Assembly: GCA_019236735.1 (NCBI GenBank)
Contig: JAFAIM010000007.1
Span: 25,041 to 89,040, forward strand
Direction: 5' to 3'
DNA length: 64,000 nt
Source: Burkholderiaceae bacterium
Lineage (GTDB): Bacteria > Pseudomonadota > Gammaproteobacteria > Burkholderiales > Burkholderiaceae_F
A model generated the notes under the pieces. The model had not been told where the DNA came from. It searched no databases and was given only the letters and a program-made list of their open reading frames with translations. This document shows, piece by piece, positions 1 through 9,628 of the stretch. The position numbers were made by a program, and so were the translations under genes. Position 1 is the first letter of the stretch; every line of letters begins with the position of its first letter.

Positions 1-598
1 ACACGAAGCAGGGCTCGAAGCGCGGGCACTGCGCACCCAGACAATTATCCTGAGTCGACGTCACCGCGTGCCAGATGCCGGCGTTTTCGGGTACCAACGG
101 GATTTCGGAGCGGTCCCCGGTCGAGCTGGCGCGAGCAAATCGGTCGATCGCGTGCAGCTGGCGCGCCGCTTCCACACCGTCATGCTGCCGATCGCCGATC
201 GCGCGCTCGAGACGGTGCAAGCAGACGTAGTTCTGCCGGCCCTTTAGCAGCGCGACATCGGTCGCGACGCCGAGCGCGCGGCTGACAATTCGCAAGTCCT
301 TGTCGAAGACCTGGTCCTGCAGCGTCTTGGTGCCGACCGACAGCAGCACCCTGCCGCCTGCGAGCAGACACGGGACGAGGTAGGCGAATGTCTTGCCGGT
401 TCCGGTACCCGCCTCGGCCACCAGCGTTCCGCGTTCAACGATGGCATCGAAGACCGCCAGCGCCATTTCGCGCTGCGACGGTCTTGCGGCAAATCCGGGC
501 ACGGACCGCGCGAGCGCGCCGCCCGGTTCGAACGCCTGTGCGACCTGTTGCCTGCGCAGCGCGATGTCGTCCGGCTGCGCTTCGCCCGCCTGCGCCAT
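1..598 (-). CDS. ATP-dependent DNA helicase, DinG/YoaA (XPD/Rad3) type, N-terminal part
   Basis: This is the N-terminal ~199 residues of a superfamily 2 iron-sulfur helicase; the gene runs off the left edge. Translating the minus strand from the ATG at 598 gives a Q-motif-like region (PSQREMALAV, about residues 40-49), then Walker A AEAGTGTGKT (61-70) and motif Ia (SVGTKTLQDQ). Four cysteines follow in the spacing expected for the 4Fe-4S cluster: one in NYVCLHRL near residue 126 and three in DNCLGAQCPRFEPCF near the window edge. DinG/YoaA enzymes unwind forked DNA and R-loops during repair. The start overlaps the stop of the upstream DUF465 gene by one base (TGATG), so the two are probably translationally coupled. 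The family is clear; whether it is DinG or YoaA cannot be settled from the fragment, although its lack of an exonuclease domain and its sequence favour YoaA. Confidence 0.9.
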   Translation of the reverse strand, partial: MAQAGEAQPDDIALRRQQVAQAFEPGGALARSVPGFAARPSQREMALAVFDAIVERGTLVAEAGTGTGKTFAYLVPCLLAGGRVLLSVGTKTLQDQVFDKDLRIVSRALGVATDVALLKGRQNYVCLHRLERAIGDRQHDGVEAARQLHAIDRFARASSTGDRSEIPLVPENAGIWHAVTSTQDNCLGAQCPRFEPCFV

Positions 599-795
599 CA
601 GGCCGGGATGTCCGGCACGAGGTCCATCTGCAGCCGCGCGATATTGTCGCGAAGCATCAGCTTGCGCTTCTTCAGCCTGCGCAGCTGCAGTTCGTCCACT
701 CCCGGCTGATGCGACAGGCGCTCGATCGCTTCATCCAAGTCGCGATGCGCGATCTGCAACTCGACGATCCGGCGCTTGATGGCATCCTCGTCCAT
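598..795 (-). CDS. YdcH family protein (DUF465)
   Basis: A 65-residue, highly charged, all-helical protein. The N-terminal half (about residues 5-35) contains the heptad-like AHRDLDEAIERL, and the second half contains LKKRKLMLRDNIARL, the conserved pattern of DUF465/YdcH (SlyX-like coiled-coil) proteins. There is no signal peptide or membrane segment, so it is cytosolic. The molecular function is unknown. Its stop overlaps the start of the helicase gene by one base (TGATG), which implies one mRNA. The family assignment is good; any functional link to the helicase is inference from coupling only. Confidence 0.8.
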   Translation of the reverse strand: MDEDAIKRRIVELQIAHRDLDEAIERLSHQPGVDELQLRRLKKRKLMLRDNIARLQMDLVPDIPA

Positions 796-916
796 GGTGA
801 AAAGCCAGGCGGCTTCCAGGGCATCCAGGAGGAATGCTAGCAGGAGCGAAAAAGAAGGAGTCCTGCGGCCGATTCCCGCTGATAGACTGCCGGCGCTTCG
901 GCCCTACTATTGGAGC

Positions 917-1714
917 GTGGCAACTTCCCAGTTCAAGGTCAGCGCGGCGATCGCCGAGCATCTTGGCGACCGCTCCGAGCAGCAAGATCGCGTCGCACTG
1001 CTGACCAGTCCGCGCAATCCCGGCACGCTGCTGGCGATCGTCGCCGACGGAATGGGTGGGCGAACCGGCGGCAGGATGGCTTCGGACCAGGTGGTCTCGA
1101 CCGCCGCCGCTCTGTTCGGAGAAATGTCGGAGCGCGACACGACACTTCCGGACCTGCTGCGGCAGATCGGATCCGAGGCACACACGGTGATCCGGCTGTC
1201 CGCGCTGTCCAGCGAAAAAGAGCCGCATAGCACGATGGCGGCCTTGTTCGTCAAGCGTGACATCGCGATCTGGGCGCACGCGGGGGACACTCGCCTGTAT
1301 TGGTGCCGTGGCGGCCGCGTGCTGCGGCGCACAGTCGATCACACGGTGGCTTCGCAGCTGCAGGCGGAAGGACGCCATGAGGAGGCAGAAGTTGCAGCGC
1401 ACCATTACAAGAACGTGTTGTACAGCGCCCTCGGAATCCGCAATCAGCTGAAGCTGGACGTCGACGAGACCCACGACCTGCGCGTCGGAGACGCCTTTTT
1501 GCTCGCCAGCGATGGACTCTGGGCGTACTTCGAAGACGACGAGGTCGCATCACTGCTGGATCGTTTGACGCCGACCCCGGCTTGCCAACAGCTGGTCAAA
1601 CTCGCGCGGGAGCGCGCCGAAGGGCGCGGCGACAACCTTTCGCTGGTGGTGGTCAAGCTGGAGTCTCCGGCCGAGCCACAGAAGTTCGACGTCCCGGAGC
1701 TGCGCAGCCCGTAA
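917..1714 (+). CDS. PP2C-family serine/threonine protein phosphatase
   Basis: About 265 residues from the GTG at 917. All main motifs of bacterial PP2C (PPM) phosphatases are present: the early acidic motif GDRSEQQDRV, the metal-binding VADGMGG, WAHAGDTRLYW, FLLASDGLW and the C-terminal metal site GRGDNLSLVVV. These proteins remove phosphate from Ser/Thr using two Mn/Mg ions. There is no membrane segment. The frame stays open upstream to 776, but that extension overlaps the divergent DUF465 gene and is low in complexity, so I prefer 917 although its Shine-Dalgarno sequence is weak. No partner kinase is visible in the window, so the substrate is unknown. The family call is confident; the start is not. 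Confidence 0.87.
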   Translation: MATSQFKVSAAIAEHLGDRSEQQDRVALLTSPRNPGTLLAIVADGMGGRTGGRMASDQVVSTAAALFGEMSERDTTLPDLLRQIGSEAHTVIRLSALSSEKEPHSTMAALFVKRDIAIWAHAGDTRLYWCRGGRVLRRTVDHTVASQLQAEGRHEEAEVAAHHYKNVLYSALGIRNQLKLDVDETHDLRVGDAFLLASDGLWAYFEDDEVASLLDRLTPTPACQQLVKLARERAEGRGDNLSLVVVKLESPAEPQKFDVPELRSP

Positions 1715-1726
1715 CCGCCTTAGCCA

Positions 1727-1768
1727 GCTACCGGCTTCCGGCTACGAGCCACCGGCTACCGGCCAGCC
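1727..1768. repeat. Heptanucleotide tandem repeat array
   Basis: Six head-to-tail 7-mers follow just after the phosphatase stop: GCTACCG, GCTTCCG, GCTACGA, GCCACCG, GCTACCG and GCCAGCC, consensus GCTACCG. A separate array with a different 7-mer lies at 37314-37355, so the period, not the sequence, is what the two share. Confidence 0.75.
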
Positions 1769-1771
1769 GCC

Positions 1772-1939
1772 CTAGTGGCATGTAACACCCGATTCCGTAG
1801 TGCCTTGCGCGCCTGGGCGGCCGGCTGCTTTGTCGCTTTCCTCGCGAATACTCGCCTGATATTCGTCTCGGCTCGCTTCGCGCATCCGGCTCGCCCGGGC
1901 GCGCCTTTCCCTCCGGAATCGGGTGTTACATGCCACTAG
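1772..1939. repeat. 168-bp palindromic repeat element with 26-bp perfect terminal inverted repeats
   Basis: Positions 1772-1797 and 1914-1939 are perfect reverse complements over 26 bases; the outer ends begin CTAGTGGCATGTAACACC. The arms remain complementary inward with a few mismatches (GCGCGCCTGGGCG against the complement of CGCCCGGGCGCGC), and the centre can fold as CGAATA...TATTCG. The whole element is therefore one long imperfect hairpin lying between two genes. Size, terminal repeats and lack of an ORF suggest a MITE or a REP/BIME-like element. No clear target duplication is visible apart from CTAG at both ends, which is part of the repeats. It could also act as a terminator or mRNA-stabilising hairpin for the genes that converge here. 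Confidence 0.8.
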
Positions 1940-1950
1940 TCTCTTAGGGT

Positions 1951-2712
1951 TCAGTCGCCGGGGCCTGGCGCCGGGACTTCCGGCGATACCGCCGCCGCCT
2001 GCGCCTTAAGCTTGGCTTCGCGCTCCTTGCGCTTTTCCTCGCGCTCGCGCTGCCTGCTTTGCGCGTACGCCTTCGCACTGTCCTGTTTGTCCCGGTAGCG
2101 CTTCTCGTTCTGCGCGACGTTGCGCAGGTGGACGCTGGCGCGCTCGGCCTCGTCCTTGTCGTGCTGGGCATTGCGTTGCTCGTAGCCCTTGCGGTTGCCT
2201 TCGGCCTGCTCCTGCTTATGCAGCGCATCCTGCTCCTGCTCTTGCGCATGCGCAGAGCGTTCCTGGGCCGCTTTGTGCGCGTCGGCTTCCTTCTGGGGGC
2301 GCTCGGCCTGCTCCCGGCGCCACTGCGCCTGCTGGGCTTCTTGGTCGGCCGTGTGCTGTTGCGCCGCCAGCAGACGCTGCAGGTCGTGCGCCTCGACCTC
2401 GACCCGATGCACCTGTTCCTGTCCCTTCATATAGATCTTGCGCGCCTTTTCCTGGCACGCGTTCTGCAGGAAAACACGCAAGCAGCGGGCCGTCTCGGAC
2501 TTGTAGCTCGACTCGAGCGCTTCGCGGACAGTGCCTGCGTCGACGAGCGCCTGCTGCGCGGTGGCAGCAGTCTTGATCGTGCCCGCCGGATAGTGCCCGT
2601 TCAGGTCGGCCGCGGTTTGCGCGGCCCAGACGGCCGCCGCCCAAGTAACCAGGCTGGTCATGGCTGCCAAGGTCAACGAGGCTCGGCGCAAATCCCGCTT
2701 GCAAAATTTCAC
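1951..2712 (-). CDS. Exported Glu/Gln/Lys-rich coiled-coil protein, unknown function
   Basis: About 253 residues from a GTG at 2712 that overlaps the zapE stop as GTGA, which supports both the start and co-translation with zapE. The N-terminus (VKFCKRDLRR, then the hydrophobic ASLTLAAMTSLVTWAAAVWA) looks like a cleavable signal peptide. Residues ~30-85 hold the only two cysteines of the mature part (ARCLRVFLQNAC), likely a disulfide. From ~90 to 235 the protein is a long charged helix rich in E, Q, K, R and A, similar in composition to TolA or OmpH-like periplasmic coiled coils. I do not recognise a named family. The frame continues upstream across zapE, but that part is antisense-like and was discarded. 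Confidence 0.7.
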   Translation of the reverse strand: MKFCKRDLRRASLTLAAMTSLVTWAAAVWAAQTAADLNGHYPAGTIKTAATAQQALVDAGTVREALESSYKSETARCLRVFLQNACQEKARKIYMKGQEQVHRVEVEAHDLQRLLAAQQHTADQEAQQAQWRREQAERPQKEADAHKAAQERSAHAQEQEQDALHKQEQAEGNRKGYEQRNAQHDKDEAERASVHLRNVAQNEKRYRDKQDSAKAYAQSRQREREEKRKEREAKLKAQAAAVSPEVPAPGPGD

Positions 2713-3803
2713 GTCGTCACGGCTACGCGTCTGGTCCGATTGCCACTGTACTCCGGTGACTGCATCTCGATCAGCCGCGATGCCGCACGCTGGAATTCCT
2801 GCTGCAGCTGTCCCGCGCGGTACAGACCGTTGGGCGCAACCTGCGCCGAAACGATCAGTCGCACGCCGCGGTCGTACAGAACGTCGATCAGCCACGTCAG
2901 CCTGCGCGCCTCGGACGACTGTGCCGCCGATAGCTGCGGCACGTTCGACAGCAGCACCGTGTGAAACTGCGATGCGATTTCCAGGTAGTCGTTGTACGAG
3001 CGCGGGCCGCCGCACAACTCTGCGAAATCGAACCAGACGATGCCGCCGGCTCGCCGGCGTGCTTGGATCGTGCGATCCTCGATCCGCAGCAGCGGCGGTT
3101 GATCCGCCACCTCGGCAATGCGCGCAAATGCCGCCTGCAAGCGCGCTTCCGCCGCCGCACCGAGCGGGGTGACGTACATTTCGACGTCGCGCATCGCGAG
3201 CAGCCGGTAGTCGACCCCGCCATCGACGGCCACGACATCGAGCTGCTGCTTCAACAGCTCGATCGCCGGCAACAGACGGTCGCGATGCAACCCGTCCGGA
3301 TACAGGGCCTCGGGCTCCTGGTTGGACGTCATCACGAATCCGACCCGAAGTTCGAACAAGCGGACCAGCAGGCGGTGCAGGATCATCGCATCGGCGATGT
3401 CCGAAACCTGAAACTCGTCGAAACAGATCAGGCGGCTGCGCCTGGCCAGCAGCAGCCCCACCCGGTCCAGCGGCTCCGTTTCGCCCCGCACCTCCTGCAT
3501 GCGACGGTGCACGTCGCGCATGAACTCGTGGAAATGCACGCGTGTCTTGCGCACCAGCGGCACGGCATGGAAGAAGCAGTCCATTAGGAAGCTCTTTCCG
3601 CGCCCCACTCCGCCCCATAGGTAGACGCCGCGCGGGATCGGCGGACGCACGAGCAACCGCGTCACCGCGTTGGAACGGCGCGACTTATAGTCGATCCACT
3701 CGTCGCATAGCCGCTGCAGCCGTTCGGCGGCGGCGCGCTGCGAGGCGTCGGCTTGGAAGCCGCGCGCCGCCAGCGTCTGCTCGAAGCTTTCGATCACCGA
3801 CAT
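2709..3803 (-). CDS. zapE: Cell division protein ZapE (AFG1-like ATPase)
   Basis: 364 residues, normal for the family. It shows Walker A GGVGRGKS (about residues 64-71), the adjacent FLMDCFF, HFHEFMRDVH, and Walker B LICFDEFQV followed by sensor VMTSNQEPE, all diagnostic of ZapE/LACE1-type AAA ATPases. ZapE interacts with FtsZ at the division septum and destabilises FtsZ polymers at late constriction. The gene lies 61 bp downstream of lpdA on the same strand, the usual betaproteobacterial position at the end of the odh operon. Its stop overlaps the GTG of the exported coiled-coil gene, so division and envelope functions may be coupled. No key residue is missing. Confidence 0.95.
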   Translation of the reverse strand: MSVIESFEQTLAARGFQADASQRAAAERLQRLCDEWIDYKSRRSNAVTRLLVRPPIPRGVYLWGGVGRGKSFLMDCFFHAVPLVRKTRVHFHEFMRDVHRRMQEVRGETEPLDRVGLLLARRSRLICFDEFQVSDIADAMILHRLLVRLFELRVGFVMTSNQEPEALYPDGLHRDRLLPAIELLKQQLDVVAVDGGVDYRLLAMRDVEMYVTPLGAAAEARLQAAFARIAEVADQPPLLRIEDRTIQARRRAGGIVWFDFAELCGGPRSYNDYLEIASQFHTVLLSNVPQLSAAQSSEARRLTWLIDVLYDRGVRLIVSAQVAPNGLYRAGQLQQEFQRAASRLIEMQSPEYSGNRTRRVAVTT

Positions 3804-3864
3804 TTCTGCGGTCCGGAGGCGAAAATGCCCCCGCGAGTCCAGCTGCGCGGGCGAAGCTTCGCGA

Positions 3865-5307
3865 TCAGATGTTCAGCGCCCGCCCCTCGACTGCCAGCGC
3901 GGCCTCGCGCGTGGCTTCGGACAGCGTCGGGTGCGCGTGACACACGCGCGCGATGTCCTCGGAGGAGGCCCGGAACGCCATTGCCAGCACCGCCTCGGCG
4001 ATCAGCTCGGATACGAGCGGCCCGACGGCATGCACTCCGAGCACACGGTCGGTCTGCGCGTCCGCCAGACACTTCACCAGTCCCGCGGTGTCGCCCATAG
4101 CGCGGGCGCGCCCGTTGGCGGCGAAAGGGAATGTGCCAGCGCGATACGCTCGTCCCGAGGCCTTCAGCTGCTGCTCGGTCTGACCGACCCAGGCGATCTC
4201 GGGAGCGGTGTAGATGACCCAGGCAATGGTTTCCAGATCCACATGCCCGTGCTGTCCGGCGATCGATTCGGCCACAGCGACGGCTTCCTCCTCGGCTTTG
4301 TGCGCAAGCATCGGACCGCGAACGACGTCTCCAATGGCCCAGATACCTTCGATACTGGTACGGCAGGCCGCGTCGACCTCGATGAATCCGCGCTGATCCA
4401 GCTTCAAACCTACCGCTTCACCGTTCAGGCCCTCGGTATTGGGTAGTCGGCCGATCGAGACGATCAGCTTGTCACACTCCAACTGTTGCGCCTTCTTGGC
4501 CGAGTCCTGGTAGCGCACGCGCAGACCCTCGGCGCCGGAATCGACACTCTCGATCGCGATACCGAGCTCGATCTTCAGCCCCTGCCGCGTGAACTGCTTA
4601 TGGGCTTCGCGCGCGATCTGCTCGTCCGCCGCAGGCAAGAACGCGGGAAGCGCCTCCAACAGCGTTACCTCCGAGCCCAACCGCCGCCACACCGAACCCA
4701 ATTCGAGACCGACCACTCCGGCACCGATGACACCCAAGCGCTGCGGCACCGCCGCGATCGACAGGGCGCCGTCGTTCGACAGTACGCGCTTCTCGTCGAA
4801 CGCGAGTCCCGGCAGCGGGCGCGCCACCGATCCGGTCGCCACCACGACATGCGGCGCCGTCAGGACCATGCCCTCGCCTGCGCCGGCGACCGAGACGCGG
4901 TGCAAGCCGGCAGCGTCGGTTTCGAAACGACCCGGGCCGTGGAAGAACGTCACACGGTTCTTCTTGAAGAGGTACAAAATCCCCTCGTTGTTCTGGCGAA
5001 CGACGGTGGATTTGCGCGCAAGCATCTTCTGCAGGTCGATCGCGATCGAGTCGATTCGAATGCCGTGGTCGCCAAAGTGGCGACGTGCATTCTCGAAGTT
5101 CTCGGACGAATGCAGCAGCGCTTTGGACGGGATGCAGCCGATATTGGTGCAGGTTCCGCCGGGCGCCGGGCCTCCCTTCTCGTTGCGCCACGCGTCCACG
5201 CATGCCACGCGCAGGCCGAGCTGCGCGGCGCGGATCGCGCCCGTGTAACCGCCCGGGCCCGCGCCGATCACGATCACGTCGAAACGATTGTCCGCGCTCG
5301 AGGCCAA
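3865..5307 (-). CDS. lpdA: Dihydrolipoyl dehydrogenase (E3) of 2-oxoglutarate dehydrogenase
   Basis: 480 residues. E3 reoxidises dihydrolipoamide on E2 with FAD and transfers electrons to NAD. Seen are the FAD-binding GAGPGGYTGAIRAAQLG at the N-terminus, the redox disulfide GGTCTNIGCIPSKALL (about residues 50-65), the NAD-binding GAGVVGLELGSVW near 190, AIGDVVRGPMLAHKA near 320, and the C-terminal HAHPTLSE holding the catalytic His-Glu pair. It follows odhB by 55 bp and is the third structural gene of the odhA-odhB-lpd set. The N-terminal lipoyl domain found in some pyruvate-dehydrogenase E3 proteins is absent, consistent with a role in the 2-oxoglutarate complex. Confidence 0.96.
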   Translation of the reverse strand: MASSADNRFDVIVIGAGPGGYTGAIRAAQLGLRVACVDAWRNEKGGPAPGGTCTNIGCIPSKALLHSSENFENARRHFGDHGIRIDSIAIDLQKMLARKSTVVRQNNEGILYLFKKNRVTFFHGPGRFETDAAGLHRVSVAGAGEGMVLTAPHVVVATGSVARPLPGLAFDEKRVLSNDGALSIAAVPQRLGVIGAGVVGLELGSVWRRLGSEVTLLEALPAFLPAADEQIAREAHKQFTRQGLKIELGIAIESVDSGAEGLRVRYQDSAKKAQQLECDKLIVSIGRLPNTEGLNGEAVGLKLDQRGFIEVDAACRTSIEGIWAIGDVVRGPMLAHKAEEEAVAVAESIAGQHGHVDLETIAWVIYTAPEIAWVGQTEQQLKASGRAYRAGTFPFAANGRARAMGDTAGLVKCLADAQTDRVLGVHAVGPLVSELIAEAVLAMAFRASSEDIARVCHAHPTLSEATREAALAVEGRALNI

Positions 5308-5362
5308 GCCAATCTCAGATCAGGTCAGGGCCGGACTCCGCGGTCCGGCAATGAGTCGCCAC

Positions 5363-6691
5363 TTAGACTTCAAGAAGTAGGCGCGACGGATCCTCCAGCG
5401 CCTCCTTGATCGCGACCAGCGAAAGCACCGCCTCGCGACCGTCGATGATCCGGTGGTCGTACGACAGGGCCATGTAATTGACCGGACGAATCACGATCTG
5501 CCCGTCTTCGACCACCGGGCGATCGCGCGTGGCGTGCACACCCAGGATCGCCGACTGCGGTGGATTGATGATCGGCGTGGAGAGCATCGATCCGAACACC
5601 CCACCGTTGGAAATCGAAAACGTTCCGCCGGTGAGTTCCTCGATCGTCAACCGGCCCTGGGTCGCGCGTCCGCCGAAATCGGCGATGCGACGCTCGATCT
5701 CCGCGAAACTCAGCTGGTCGGCATCGCGCAGGATCGGAACCACCAGCCCGCGCGGAGAGCCCACCGCAATCCCGATGTCGAAGTAGCCGTGATAGACGAT
5801 TTCGGCGCCGTCAACCGATGCATTGACGATCGGGTACTTCTTCAATGCAGACACCGCGGCTTTGACGAAGAAGGACATGAAACCGAGCTTGACGCCGTGC
5901 TCCTTCTCGAAGCGATCCTTGTAGCGGTTGCGCAGCTCGATCAGCGGTCCCATGTTCACTTCGTTGAACGTGGTCAGGATAGCCGCGGTCGACTGCGATT
6001 GCACCAAGCGCTCGGCCACGCGCTGACGCAGCCGCGACATCGGAACGCGCTGTTCCGGACGCCCGCTCAGCGATCCTGGATCGATCGGCGCTTTCACTTC
6101 CGGAAGCGCCGGCCGCGCGGCCGCCGCGGGTGCCGATATCGGAGCCGGTGCCACCGGTGCCGCCGGCGCTTCAGCCGCCGAAGCGCGGGGCGCGGAGGCG
6201 GGCTGCAACGCCGCAAGGACGTCACCCTTGGTGATCCGTCCATCGCGCCCGGTGCCGACAACCTGCGAAGCCGACAAACCTGCGTCGGCCATCCGCTTGG
6301 CTGCCGCCGGCATTGCCACGGCAGGCGCCGAATTCGCAGCGGCTGCAGCCGAAGCAGACGCCTGGATCGCCGCAGGTGCAGGCGCGGCCACCGCCGGGGC
6401 GGACGCCTGCGTCCCGGAAGCAGCGGCGCCACGGCCGGATGCCCCCTGCGCGTCGCCCTGCGGGTCGATGACGGCGATCAGTTCACCGGATGCGACCGAG
6501 CTGCCGTCGGGCTTGACGATCTGCGCGACCGTCCCGCCGGACGGCGCCGGAATCTCGAGGACCACCTTATCGGTCTCGACCTCGACCAGCACCTCGTCGG
6601 CAGCGACGCGCTCGCCGGCTTTCTTCTTCCATTGCAGCAGCGTCGCCTCGGAGACCGATTCGGACAGCTGCGGGACCTTTACTTCGACCAT
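5363..6691 (-). CDS. odhB: Dihydrolipoyllysine succinyltransferase (E2) of 2-oxoglutarate dehydrogenase
   Basis: 442 residues. E2 carries the succinyl group from OdhA to CoA on a swinging lipoyl arm. One lipoyl domain (residues 1-80) holds the modified lysine in [15 protein letters not shown]. An Ala/Pro-rich linker follows, then a peripheral subunit-binding domain near 130-165 ([20 protein letters not shown]), a second Ala-rich linker, and the catalytic domain from ~215 ending with the active-site [12 protein letters not shown]. It lies 44 bp downstream of odhA. A single lipoyl domain and the succinyltransferase-like catalytic core separate it from pyruvate dehydrogenase E2. The gene symbol sucB is equivalent. 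Confidence 0.96.
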   Translation of the reverse strand: MVEVKVPQLSESVSEATLLQWKKKAGERVAADEVLVEVETDKVVLEIPAPSGGTVAQIVKPDGSSVASGELIAVIDPQGDAQGASGRGAAASGTQASAPAVAAPAPAAIQASASAAAAANSAPAVAMPAAAKRMADAGLSASQVVGTGRDGRITKGDVLAALQPASAPRASAAEAPAAPVAPAPISAPAAAARPALPEVKAPIDPGSLSGRPEQRVPMSRLRQRVAERLVQSQSTAAILTTFNEVNMGPLIELRNRYKDRFEKEHGVKLGFMSFFVKAAVSALKKYPIVNASVDGAEIVYHGYFDIGIAVGSPRGLVVPILRDADQLSFAEIERRIADFGGRATQGRLTIEELTGGTFSISNGGVFGSMLSTPIINPPQSAILGVHATRDRPVVEDGQIVIRPVNYMALSYDHRIIDGREAVLSLVAIKEALEDPSRLLLEV

Positions 6692-6735
6692 TTTTCGACC
6701 ATCGGGGAAGTTCCTGTGTTCGGGAAAAAGAGTCC

Positions 6736-9591
6736 TCAGCGGTGCAGCACCAGGCCCTTGAGCTTGCCGAAGGCCGCTTCGATCAGCGCTTTCTGCTGCT
6801 CCATGTGCTTGACGTAGTAGCCGACCGCAGGCGAAGCCGAAGCGGGACGGCCCGCGTAGCCGAGCTTATGCGCCTCGGTCATTTCTTCCAGCAAGTGGTG
6901 CTGCACGTAGGACCACGCCCCCATGTTCTGCGGCTCGTCCTGGCACCAAACGACCTCGGTCACATTCGGCAGGCGCTTGAATTCGGCGGCCAGCACCTTG
7001 TGCGGGAATGGGTACAGCTGTTCGACACGAATGAGCGCCACGTCGTCGGCTTTGCGCTCCTCGCGCTCGCCCTTCAGGTCGTAGTACACCTTGCCGGAGC
7101 ACAGCACCACGCGGCGCACCTTCTGCGCGTCCGGCGCCGACGGGTCCGAAAGCACGGTGCGGAACTCGCCGCGCGCAAGTTCGACCAGCTCGGAGGCGGC
7201 GTCCTTATGGCGCAGCAGCGACTTTGGCGTCATGATCACGAGCGGCTTGCGGAACATCCGGATCATCTGCCGCCGCAACAGATGGAAAATCTGTGCTGCG
7301 GTCGTCGGCTGCACCACCTGCATATTGTTATCGGCGGCCAGCTGCAGGAAACGCTCCGGCCGAGCCGACGAATGCTCGGGGCCCTGCCCCTCGTAGCCAT
7401 GTGGCAGCATCAGTGCTAGCCCCGACTGACGGCCCCACTTGACTTCGCCGGCAGCGATGAACTGATCGATCACGACCTGCGCACCGTTGCCGAAGTCGCC
7501 GAACTGCGCCTCCCACACCACGAGTGCGTTGGGTGCTGCGCTCGAATAGCCGTACTCGAAGCCCAGCACCGCCTCTTCCGAAAGGACCGAGTCGATGACG
7601 GTGAAGGGCGCCTGCTTGTCCAGCACGTTTTGCAGCGGCACATATGTGCCAACGTCCCACTTTTCTCGATTCTGGTCGTGCAGCACCGCATGTCGGTGCG
7701 AGAACGTCCCGCGCCCGGAATCCTGGCCGGTGATGCGCACCGGGTAGCCGCTGGCCACGAGCGAGGCGAATGCAAGGTGCTCGGCCATTCCCCAATCGAC
7801 CGGGACCTTTCCTTCGCCCATCGCGCGCCGGTCGGCAACCACTTTTTCGACCAGCGGATGCAGCTTGAATTTCTCGGGTACCGTCGTGATCCGCTGGGCC
7901 AGGCGCTTGAGCTCCGACACCGGGATCGCCGTGTCCGCCGTGTCCGTCCACTTGCGGTTCAGGTATGGCGTCCAGTCGACCGCGTACTGACTCTTGAAAT
8001 TGGTCAGAACCGGATCGACGGTCTGGCGCCCCTGGTCGAGCACCGAACGGTACGTGCGCGACATCGCATCGGCCTCGTCGGCCCCGATCGTGCCCTGGGT
8101 CGCCAGCTTTTCCGCGTACAGCTTGCGAGTTCCCGGGTGCAGCGCGATCTTCTTGTACATCAGCGGCTGCGTCACGGCCGGGGTGTCCTGCTCGTTGTGC
8201 CCCAGCCGCCGGAAACAGACGATGTCCAGCACCACGTCCCTGCCGAATTCCTGCCGGAAGTCGAGCGCGATCTGAGTGGCCAGCACCACCGCTTCGGGAT
8301 CGTCGCCGTTCACATGCAGCACCGGCGCCTCGATCATCTTCACCACGTCCGTGCAGTACAGAGACGAGCGCGAATCGCGCGGATCGGAGGTCGTGAAGCC
8401 GATCTGGTTGTTGATCACGATGTGGACCGTGCCTCCGGTGCCATAGCCGCGCGTCTCGGCCAGCTCCAGCGTCTCCATCACGACGCCCTGTCCTGGGAAC
8501 GAGGCGTCGCCGTGCACCAGCACCGGCAGCACCTTGTCCCCGCGTGCATCGCCGCGCCGTTCCTGGCGGGCGCGGACTGAGCCTTCCACCACTGGATCGA
8601 CAATCTCCAGGTGCGACGGGTTGAACGCGAGCGACAGGTGCACCGGCCCGCCCGGGGTCGGAACGTCGCTGGAGAAGCCCAGGTGGTACTTCACGTCGCC
8701 GGCCGGCAAATCAATGGCCGCTTTGCCTTCGAACTCGGCGAACAGCTCCGCGGGTGTTTTGCCGAGCGTATTGACCAGAACGTTCAGGCGCCCGCGATGC
8801 GCCATCCCGATCACGATCTCCTCGACTCCCGCTTCGCCGGCGCGCTGGATCAGTTCGTCCATCGCCGCAATGAAACTCTCTCCGCCCTCGAGCGAGAAGC
8901 GCTTCTGTCCGACGTACTTGGTATGCAGGTAGCGCTCCAAACCTTCGGCGGCGGTCAGGCGGTTCAGGATGTGGCGCTTCTGATCCGCAGAGAAATTCGG
9001 GGTCGAGCGGATTGTCTCGAGGCGCTGCTGCAGCCAGCGCTTCTGCGCAGGGTCCGCGATGTACATGAACTCGGGCCCGATGGTGCCGCAGTAGGTCTGC
9101 CGCAGAGCCTTGACGATGTCGCGCAGGCTCATCTGCTCCTGGCCGAAATACGTGTTGGCGGCAGAGAACTCCGTATCCAGGTCCGCCTCGTTCAGGTCAT
9201 AGAAGGCCGGCTCCAACTCGGGGATCTTCGGCCGCTCCTGGCGTTTCAGCGGATCCAGGTCGGCCCAGCGGCTGCCGAGGAAGCGATAGGCGGCGATGAT
9301 CGACTGGACATGGACCTGCTTGCGCGCAACCGACAGGTCCGTCGGCGCAACGGACGGTCGCAAGGTCCCCGCTTTGGCGCGCAGCGCGAACGACTCCACG
9401 ATCGGGGCGTGTGCCACGTCCGGGGTGGAAGCCTTGCCGTCGGCCGCCGGCACCAGCTGCATCTGGTCGAAATAGGCGCGCCAGCGTTCCGGCACCGACC
9501 CGGGGTTGTCGAGGTAGTGCTCGTACAGATCCTCGATGTAGGAGGCATTGCCCCCGAACAAGTACGAGTTGACTTGGAACTGCCGCATCAT
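6736..9591 (-). CDS. odhA: 2-oxoglutarate dehydrogenase E1 component
   Basis: 951 residues from the ATG at 9591, 8 bases after GGAAGG; the ATG at 9588 is equally possible. The frame is open to 9759, but that extension would run into gltA. E1 decarboxylates 2-oxoglutarate with thiamine diphosphate and succinylates OdhB. The N-terminus [20 protein letters not shown] is the E2-binding helix typical of OdhA/Suc[19 protein letters not shown] is the substrate-site signature. [14 protein letters not shown] and the following [11 protein letters not shown] belong to the ThDP/Mg site. The C-terminal transketolase-like half contains [15 protein letters not shown]. It is 37 bp downstream of gltA and is probably co-transcribed from the sdh promoter region onward. 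Confidence 0.96.
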   Translation of the reverse strand: MMRQFQVNSYLFGGNASYIEDLYEHYLDNPGSVPERWRAYFDQMQLVPAADGKASTPDVAHAPIVESFALRAKAGTLRPSVAPTDLSVARKQVHVQSIIAAYRFLGSRWADLDPLKRQERPKIPELEPAFYDLNEADLDTEFSAANTYFGQEQMSLRDIVKALRQTYCGTIGPEFMYIADPAQKRWLQQRLETIRSTPNFSADQKRHILNRLTAAEGLERYLHTKYVGQKRFSLEGGESFIAAMDELIQRAGEAGVEEIVIGMAHRGRLNVLVNTLGKTPAELFAEFEGKAAIDLPAGDVKYHLGFSSDVPTPGGPVHLSLAFNPSHLEIVDPVVEGSVRARQERRGDARGDKVLPVLVHGDASFPGQGVVMETLELAETRGYGTGGTVHIVINNQIGFTTSDPRDSRSSLYCTDVVKMIEAPVLHVNGDDPEAVVLATQIALDFRQEFGRDVVLDIVCFRRLGHNEQDTPAVTQPLMYKKIALHPGTRKLYAEKLATQGTIGADEADAMSRTYRSVLDQGRQTVDPVLTNFKSQYAVDWTPYLNRKWTDTADTAIPVSELKRLAQRITTVPEKFKLHPLVEKVVADRRAMGEGKVPVDWGMAEHLAFASLVASGYPVRITGQDSGRGTFSHRHAVLHDQNREKWDVGTYVPLQNVLDKQAPFTVIDSVLSEEAVLGFEYGYSSAAPNALVVWEAQFGDFGNGAQVVIDQFIAAGEVKWGRQSGLALMLPHGYEGQGPEHSSARPERFLQLAADNNMQVVQPTTAAQIFHLLRRQMIRMFRKPLVIMTPKSLLRHKDAASELVELARGEFRTVLSDPSAPDAQKVRRVVLCSGKVYYDLKGEREERKADDVALIRVEQLYPFPHKVLAAEFKRLPNVTEVVWCQDEPQNMGAWSYVQHHLLEEMTEAHKLGYAGRPASASPAVGYYVKHMEQQKALIEAAFGKLKGLVLHR

Positions 9592-9628
9592 TGCTCGGGC
9601 CTTCCCAACGGTGGTTTGGCGAGCGATT

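Noticed and set aside
2713..3618. Extension of the coiled-coil protein frame upstream of 2712
   Set aside because: It runs within zapE in another frame and has the composition of a shadow frame. A signal peptide and a GTGA overlap support the start at 2712.
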